NCBI GenBank assembly: GCA_039815505.1
Contig: JBCBZE010000089.1
Coordinates: 1 to 10,903 of the forward strand
From: CANLWN01 sp039815505
GTDB lineage: Bacteria; Bacteroidota; Bacteroidia; Flavobacteriales; Flavobacteriaceae
Length of the DNA: 10,903 nucleotides
Reading direction: 5' to 3'
Shown here: positions 5,788 through 10,903 of the stretch, piece after piece
How positions within the stretch are numbered: the first letter of the stretch is position 1
Layout: each line of letters begins with the position of its first letter
Notes under the pieces: generated by a model
What the model saw: only the letters and a program-made list of their open reading frames with translations
Told to the model about the DNA's origin: nothing
The model's database searches: none
Position numbers and translations under genes: made by a program

Positions 5788-7998
5788 TTAAAACTGTTTT
5801 AAAAAAGTGATTTTACTTATAAACTGTGTTGTTTGCCGTACGGGGTCAAAAACATTGGTCCGTGTATCGTTGAACACCAGATAAATGAAAGAAAGCGGCA
5901 TATATTCCCAGCTAAAGCGAACATTCCATCGGCCCTGTTCATCAAAACTATTATACTGATAAAAAGTGGACAATTGTACCCTTGGATTTAGGGCTAAACG
6001 TAGACTCGCCGTATATAGATCCGTATCTAAATTTTCCCGTAAAATACCCACGCCGTTGATATTATTATGTTCGTAGTCCGCCGTAAGGGAAACATGGGGC
6101 AATGGCGCATAGCGAAGCCCTGTGATAATCGTGTTACGAGTGCCGTTATAAAAATCCCCAAAGTCATAGCTAATGGAACCGGACAGTTTTTTGGATTGGT
6201 CCGAATTGTATCTCAAAAGAAAGCGTGTGTAACTGTAATCGTCTTGCTCGATTTCGAGACCCAAGGGAGCAAAGTCAAAATTGATGTTCTGCCATGTAGG
6301 CGTAAAAGAGGCCTCGACGAAACTGTTATCCTTGAACCACGTATAAATGGGAAAAATATAAAGGTTGGACTGCTGAAAATTTCCAAAGTCTTCAAAATCA
6401 TGAAAGTAATTAAAGAAAACCCCAGGATCCCAACGGCGAACAAAGGGCAACCATTTGGGTCTTACAATAGCATATCCCCCTGGACTATGGAGCATAAAAT
6501 TTTTCTGGGAAACAAATCCCATATCCGGGGCATATTCAGTGCTTACAAAATCGGTAATATACCCCATGTAATATTTATTGGTCCTTGATGTAACCCCTAT
6601 TCTCCCCGCGAAACCGGTATCTTCGGTCTCACTATCCAATGAGGTAGATAACAGATAGGTCAATGTAAGATCGGGCTTGGGACGAATCAATCCATCAATT
6701 GAAATGGTGGTATTGTCCTGACGTTCCAAGTCCAAATCATCCGAGGAATCATCCAACCGGTAAGTGACCATGGCCCCCATATTGTTTTCCTTGCCATAAT
6801 TTTTGGTGTACCGTGCTACTCCGAAAGTACTTCCCGGACTGTCATCCGTTTCCCGTTGTCGTACGGCCAAGGCCGCTATGGTTCTATTTTCATCCCTATC
6901 GGTATACCGCGCGCCCGCATCCAAAGGTGCCGGGGTGGCATTGAAACTATTGGAGAGCCCAATGGTTCTGCTGAAAAATGGCCTTACCCGAAAGCCCCCC
7001 GCGCCGGCCCAAATTCCAGAGTTCTCCAAAAAGAACTGTCGACGTTCGGGAAAAAAGATATTAAAACGTTCCAAGTTATTGACTGCGCGGTCCACGTCGG
7101 CTTGTGCAAAGTCTGTATTTATGGTCAAATCCAATACGGCATTGGGGTTTATGGCCCATTTGATATCGCCCCCTACCTTGGGTTCATTCAATTGATCAGT
7201 CAGTACCTCCCCAGATTTATTTTCGTCGTATTGGTACAGGGCATAGGGTTCTATACGAATATTGGCAGAAGGGGGTGGCACTTCTAAACCCTTAAGTTTG
7301 GCTGCGTAAATCATACGATTCTCCGAAAACGATTGTGGTATTGCCGGAAATACCGTTTTTTCATAGTCTTTACGTGCCAATCGAAAAAAAGTGATGCCCC
7401 ATTCCACGGGAACGCCTTCTATAGATTTGTCATATCGAATCGATTTAAAGGGAATGGCGAATTCGGCATAATAGCCCTTATCCGTTCTTTGGGTGCGTAC
7501 ACGCCATAAGGCGTTCCAGTCCTCATCTCTGTTACGGTCGTTAAAATTCTGTACATCTTGTTGATTCCCATAAGGGGTTGTCTGAAAGGATACCGCATAT
7601 TGCTTGGTGTTCTGGGCATCGATTTGAATGCCAAAGACATCATTTTCAAGACCATTGAAGTCCCGACTTAAATCCTGCATACGAACCCCTTTCTTACCTA
7701 GGGAATCCTGAGCAAAGATTCCGAAGTACAGGTTTTGATCATCATATAGAATACGTACTTCGGTAGGATTCTTAATGGTACCCCCTTGAACCGGTTCTAC
7801 CCGGAAAAAATCGGTGATAGTTTCGGAATGTTGCCAATCCGCTTCATTTAATTTTCCATCGATATTCAGTTTTCCATTGGCCCTTGTGGCAGTTATTGTT
7901 ACCGGTATTTCAGGTGGAGGAAAATTATCTGTTTCCTTCTCTTGCGCCTTTACGTAAAGACCCATTGCAAATAAAATAAATACCGATGTTTTCCTCAT
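5788..7998 (-). CDS. Outer-membrane protein with CBM9-like N-terminal domain and DUF5916 beta-barrel
   Basis: I start this gene at the ATG at 7998 (736 residues). The longer frame begins with TTG at 8016 and overlaps the previous gene, whereas the ATG gives a clean signal peptide (MRKTSVFILFAMGLYVKA, cleavage before Gln19) seven bases after the upstream stop. Residues 32-235 resemble a family 9 carbohydrate-binding-like domain: IDGKLNEADWQ at 46-56, VRILYDDQNLYFGIFAQD at 81-98, and YYAEFAIPFKSIRYD at 176-190. From about 245 to the end it matches DUF5916, with VGGDIKWAINPNAVLDLTIN at 275-294, FFPERRQFFLENSGIW at 315-330, and many alternating aromatic strands. The terminal residue is Phe, as in proteins inserted by the BAM complex. 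It is likely an outer-membrane barrel or porin-like protein acting with the ABC permeases encoded just upstream. Its ligand is unknown, and the CBM9-like domain does not prove sugar binding. Confidence 0.85.
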   Translation of the reverse strand: MRKTSVFILFAMGLYVKAQEKETDNFPPPEIPVTITATRANGKLNIDGKLNEADWQHSETITDFFRVEPVQGGTIKNPTEVRILYDDQNLYFGIFAQDSLGKKGVRMQDLSRDFNGLENDVFGIQIDAQNTKQYAVSFQTTPYGNQQDVQNFNDRNRDEDWNALWRVRTQRTDKGYYAEFAIPFKSIRYDKSIEGVPVEWGITFFRLARKDYEKTVFPAIPQSFSENRMIYAAKLKGLEVPPPSANIRIEPYALYQYDENKSGEVLTDQLNEPKVGGDIKWAINPNAVLDLTINTDFAQADVDRAVNNLERFNIFFPERRQFFLENSGIWAGAGGFRVRPFFSRTIGLSNSFNATPAPLDAGARYTDRDENRTIAALAVRQRETDDSPGSTFGVARYTKNYGKENNMGAMVTYRLDDSSDDLDLERQDNTTISIDGLIRPKPDLTLTYLLSTSLDSETEDTGFAGRIGVTSRTNKYYMGYITDFVSTEYAPDMGFVSQKNFMLHSPGGYAIVRPKWLPFVRRWDPGVFFNYFHDFEDFGNFQQSNLYIFPIYTWFKDNSFVEASFTPTWQNINFDFAPLGLEIEQDDYSYTRFLLRYNSDQSKKLSGSISYDFGDFYNGTRNTIITGLRYAPLPHVSLTADYEHNNINGVGILRENLDTDLYTASLRLALNPRVQLSTFYQYNSFDEQGRWNVRFSWEYMPLSFIYLVFNDTRTNVFDPVRQTTQFISKITFLKQF

Positions 7999-8005
7999 TT
8001 TAGGT

Positions 8006-9430
8006 TTAGTTAACAATACCTATGTTCACTGCTTTTTTGGAAACCAGAAAACCCAAACCAAATAAGAGTAGGGAAATCAAAAAAAGAAGTGGTGTTACCG
8101 CTAGTTCGACTTGAGTATTTTTTTCATAGTCAAAACTGGGCAAATCTGCATAATCTTTCTGCGAAAAATCACGATTGTTGTATAGAAACGGCATAAAGTG
8201 TTCTCTCCAAGTTTGGGCAAAGGTCACCACTTGTTTTCTATAACTTTCATAGTCCCGGGTAGAAGTGCCGGCTATTCGGTTCATGGATTCCTGTGCAATA
8301 ATGGCCGGGGAGATCCATTTGAATTTTCCTATCCAATTTTGTTGTTTTTGTAATTGTTCCTCATAGGAATTCAATACCGGAGCCAGTTCTTCCTTTACCA
8401 GTTTTTTGGAAGCCATATACTTGTGATAAAACCCTCTTGCCTGCGTAGTGTCATTAATGACATATTCAGGGTGGTCACGCAGGTAATTGTCCAAAATCTC
8501 ATCTTGTTTCTTTGTGACATCCGCTTTAAGGTTTCGCATCTTACTGATCATGAGGGTACGGGAAGGCATGGGATAAAGTGTATTGCCCAATTGGTTCAGT
8601 ACCGAAGGCACCAAAAGCACAAAAACCACCCAAAGGCCAAGTAAGACCACCGCATTCTTGGCCGAACTTCCTACCCAAAGATTGACCAAAAAAGACAAAG
8701 CGAACCAAAACAGCATATAGGCCAGTATAAGGCCCAGCAAACCGAAAAAAATACCCGCTTGCACAAAGGGATCATAACCAAACGCAAAAAAAACAATGGT
8801 CAACGATCCTATAACCAATACCGATAACCAGAAAAAGCGGAGCCCTAATTTTTGTAGTACCCAATGCTGGATACCGATCGGTTGTGACGAGAGTAATCGT
8901 AATGAACCACTTTCCCTTTCGGAAGAAAGCACATCATATGAAAAGGCAATGATGAGCAACGGAAGCAGGTACACAATAACAAATGCAAAATCAAAACTAC
9001 CAAAAAGCAGCTGTACGGGGCTGGTCATTTCGGTAAAGTTGAGCGTAAAATCATCTCCGGATACCGTTGGTTTTACGTAGTGCGTAAAAAGATCTGCTTG
9101 CCCGGTGGAAATAAAGGACATAGGCTGTGGTTCCATGGCCGCCACCCGTGGATGATAATTGCCCACGGCCATGGGACTAGTGGGGATGGTCCATCTAGAG
9201 GCACTTACCTCCAGGCCGCGTTCTACCGAGTCCAGCAATTTCAGCATCAGTTGATCGTTCTCTTCCACTTCTTCCTGGGCAGCAACGATATCTTTTTGAT
9301 GTTTTTCTATTTTTTGTTTGCCGTTGAGCGCCGCAAACCCAAAGAGCAACAACAATATAATACTTAGGATTTGTATCCATCGGCTACGTAATAGTAGCTT
9401 CAGCTCGTACTTAAAATTATAGGATAGCAT
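8006..9430 (-). CDS. ABC-2 type transporter permease, DUF3526 family (second copy)
   Basis: I prefer the ATG at 9430 (474 residues), two bases after the previous stop, over the in-frame TTG at 9436. The inner-membrane protein has about six membrane segments: near 18-36, 146-165, 196-217, 222-248, 257-277 and 443-463. A large extracytoplasmic loop (37-145) follows the first segment, and a second loop (278-442) lies before the last, as in DUF3526 permeases. The cytoplasmic SERESGSLRLLSSQP stretch at 169-183 is the ABC-2 coupling-type motif expected to touch the ATPase. It shares layout with the permease encoded directly upstream, including a C-terminal DLPSFDYEKN that parallels DLPAFKYNPP there, so the two probably arose by tandem duplication and form a heterodimer. 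The direction of transport and the substrate are unknown. Confidence 0.85.
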   Translation of the reverse strand: MLSYNFKYELKLLLRSRWIQILSIILLLLFGFAALNGKQKIEKHQKDIVAAQEEVEENDQLMLKLLDSVERGLEVSASRWTIPTSPMAVGNYHPRVAAMEPQPMSFISTGQADLFTHYVKPTVSGDDFTLNFTEMTSPVQLLFGSFDFAFVIVYLLPLLIIAFSYDVLSSERESGSLRLLSSQPIGIQHWVLQKLGLRFFWLSVLVIGSLTIVFFAFGYDPFVQAGIFFGLLGLILAYMLFWFALSFLVNLWVGSSAKNAVVLLGLWVVFVLLVPSVLNQLGNTLYPMPSRTLMISKMRNLKADVTKKQDEILDNYLRDHPEYVINDTTQARGFYHKYMASKKLVKEELAPVLNSYEEQLQKQQNWIGKFKWISPAIIAQESMNRIAGTSTRDYESYRKQVVTFAQTWREHFMPFLYNNRDFSQKDYADLPSFDYEKNTQVELAVTPLLFLISLLLFGLGFLVSKKAVNIGIVN

Positions 9431-9432
9431 GA

Positions 9433-10839
9433 TCAAATGTATTTTACGGTTAATAGTAAGCAGCCGAAAGAGGCAACGAGCCAGATAGCCAAAATTCCAA
9501 GGTTGGAGGTATTCCGATCAAGAATGGCATTTAGTCGGGGCGGGTTATACTTAAAAGCGGGTAGGTCTTTCCAAATACCGGCATCTGCCTGATAGCTCCA
9601 ATCCCCATATGATGAATTTTCGGCAAAATTGGTATTCAAAAACTTTTGGGTCGCAATGCGGTATTCCTCTGCAGCGTCCGCAAAATCCCAATGGGTAGCA
9701 TAATCGGTATGGGCAATGGCCATACTTAAAAATCGTGTGGGCAGATATGGAGAAATCGAGGCTAAACCTTTGTAAACCTTTGCTTGCCGGGTATATTGCT
9801 CTTTAAGATGGTTATAATGCTTAAAATAGACCTCCGCTTCATGTTCTTCACCTTTTTGCATGCGATAACCATCAAAATTGAAAGGCAATTGATGCAGGCT
9901 ATCTACCCCGTACTCCTCTAAGGCCCGTATCTCTAACAATTTGGCCTCCTTGCTCCATGGATTATGTCCGTCAAGCCCACTTTTTTTATCTTGAAGTACA
10001 TTGGCGGCAAACTCTTGTCTTGTTGGATAAGGATGTTTGGATTCCGCAATATTACTTGCTGCCTTGGGTGCGGCCAAACACGTTATGATCCAAACACAAA
10101 GGGAGATCACCAACGAGATTCCAGATTTTTTAGTTCTAGAGGAAATAAGCAAGACAATGTTGATAAAAATCACATAATAGCCTATATACACTAAAAACAA
10201 CGCCAACAACGCGTTCCAATTGAATACGCCAAAATCATCAAGCTTGCTCAATACTACTCCGGCCAGGAAGAATACTATCGCGGTGGTGGTAAAGATGGGC
10301 AAGAAAAGGGCCGTCCATTTTCCCACCAGCCATTTCCAAGTGGACAGTCCCTGACTCTTTAATAAGGTCAAGGTTCCCATTTCCCGTTCTTTGGTAAAGC
10401 TGTTATACCCTAAAAGGATAATGAGCAGGGGTATAATAAACAGCAGTATAAAATCAGGGGTTAAATCACCAAAACGAGCCAATCCGGTTTGGTCCGCGGC
10501 GGCGCTAAACTCGGCCTCATTGCGTTTATGGGCCTCTAAAAAAATAGAGGTGCCCGCATATTTATCCACGCCTTGATCTACCAAGGACAAAGGATATTTA
10601 GGTTTAAAGGCATAGGTACCATAATGCGCGGCCGAATGTGGGTTTTTCTCTCCCTGGTTATCCCATACGGTACGTTCCGCTATTTTAGCCTCCTTATATT
10701 GTTCATTTACATTTTGGTATTGCTTGGCACTTATCCATACTGCCACGGCGAGCAGTAGCACAACAATGATAAAAGCCATACGGACTCGGCCGTCACGGAG
10801 CAATTCTTTAGTCTCCTTTAAAAAAGTCTTTGCGATCAT
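9433..10839 (-). CDS. ABC-2 type transporter permease, DUF3526 family (first copy)
   Basis: This 468-residue inner-membrane protein has predicted membrane segments near 20-38, 127-146, 174-196, 210-232, 239-259 and 446-464. Two long extracytoplasmic loops span 39-126 and 260-445. The motif KEREMGTLTLLKSQG at 150-164, after the second segment, is the ABC-2 signature that couples to the nucleotide-binding subunit. SPYLPTRFLSMAIAHTDY (363-380) and DLPAFKYNPPRL (425-436) are DUF3526-type loop features that the following permease repeats in altered form. The ATG overlaps the stop of the upstream ATPase gene as ATGA, so the ATPase and this permease are translationally coupled. The gene is clearly a permease; which molecule it moves is not readable from the sequence. 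Confidence 0.87.
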   Translation of the reverse strand: MIAKTFLKETKELLRDGRVRMAFIIVVLLLAVAVWISAKQYQNVNEQYKEAKIAERTVWDNQGEKNPHSAAHYGTYAFKPKYPLSLVDQGVDKYAGTSIFLEAHKRNEAEFSAAADQTGLARFGDLTPDFILLFIIPLLIILLGYNSFTKEREMGTLTLLKSQGLSTWKWLVGKWTALFLPIFTTTAIVFFLAGVVLSKLDDFGVFNWNALLALFLVYIGYYVIFINIVLLISSRTKKSGISLVISLCVWIITCLAAPKAASNIAESKHPYPTRQEFAANVLQDKKSGLDGHNPWSKEAKLLEIRALEEYGVDSLHQLPFNFDGYRMQKGEEHEAEVYFKHYNHLKEQYTRQAKVYKGLASISPYLPTRFLSMAIAHTDYATHWDFADAAEEYRIATQKFLNTNFAENSSYGDWSYQADAGIWKDLPAFKYNPPRLNAILDRNTSNLGILAIWLVASFGCLLLTVKYI

Positions 10840-10903
10840 GATACAAGATCTTTATAGTCCATGGTATTGAGATACGCCTTCTCCAATTGTGGAAGGGAAA
10901 TAT
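10836..10903 (-). CDS. C-terminal end of a probable ABC-transporter ATP-binding protein (partial)
   Basis: Only the last 22 codons are in the window, reading ISLPQLEKAYLNTMDYKDLVS and then TGA. The LEKAYLNTM stretch resembles the C-terminal tail of ABC ATPases of exporter type (commonly written LE..Fl.lt). The stop overlaps the start of the permease gene in an ATGA quartet, the arrangement expected of an ATPase-permease pair. The Walker A, Walker B and signature motifs would lie beyond the right edge, so the assignment rests on the tail and the context. Confidence 0.6.
   Translation of the reverse strand, partial: ISLPQLEKAYLNTMDYKDLVS

Noticed and set aside
6067..6588. A 173-codon plus-strand open frame
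   Set aside because: It lies wholly inside the DUF5916 gene, has no recognisable domain or signal, and shows composition expected of the reverse of a coding sequence.
6803..7287. Two overlapping plus-strand open frames of 130 and 143 codons
   Set aside because: They are antisense to the conserved CBM9-like/barrel region and overlap each other in different frames, with no protein-family resemblance.
7999..8016. Longer N-terminus for the DUF5916 protein from a TTG codon
   Set aside because: The ATG at 7998 gives a standard signal peptide and a normal short gap, while the TTG overlaps the preceding gene.

Overview
The window looks like chromosomal DNA from a member of the Bacteroidota, most likely a flavobacterium. 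The evidence is low GC, Bacteroidota-type lipoprotein and Sec signals, one TAnnTTTG-type promoter element, and families typical of the phylum (DUF3526 ABC-2 permeases, CBM9-like/DUF5916 outer-membrane protein). Every convincing protein gene lies on the minus strand, so transcription runs from high to low coordinates. No complete RNA gene, insertion sequence, integrase or CRISPR array is visible.

The right two thirds (about 3977 to 10903) hold one tightly packed operon that enters from beyond the right edge. In order of transcription it encodes the last 22 codons of a probable ABC-transporter ATPase, two related DUF3526-type ABC-2 permeases, a large outer-membrane protein with an N-terminal CBM9-like domain and a DUF5916 barrel, a DUF5829-like (VOC/glyoxalase-fold) lipoprotein, and a second lipoprotein seemingly built of two beta domains. 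The junctions are a 4-base ATGA overlap and gaps of 2, 7, 1 and 28 bases, so the genes are very probably co-transcribed. Together they place components in the inner membrane, periplasmic face and outer membrane. The substrate is unknown. A bidirectional hairpin terminator at 3840-3869 follows the last gene.

The left third (about 25 to 3821) is more AT-rich and resembles a small accessory islet. It holds an AraC-family regulator, two different serine hydrolases of the beta-lactamase/PBP-like class (one a lipoprotein, one secreted), and the frameshifted remnant of another gene, perhaps the C-terminal domain of a third serine hydrolase. The islet is bounded by an exact 15-base direct repeat (10-24 and 3822-3836). 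The repeat matches what I recall as the 3' end of a bacterial tRNA-Ser gene (T-loop end, T-stem strand, acceptor strand). Both copies are followed on the plus strand by a hairpin and a T-run. Neither copy has the rest of a tRNA beside it, so they look like displaced tRNA ends left by integration, with the intact tRNA expected left of the window.

The AraC regulator probably controls the two hydrolases. A likely promoter with a 13-base perfect palindrome at the start-site region lies between the regulator and the first hydrolase. Substrates for the hydrolases cannot be read from the sequence.
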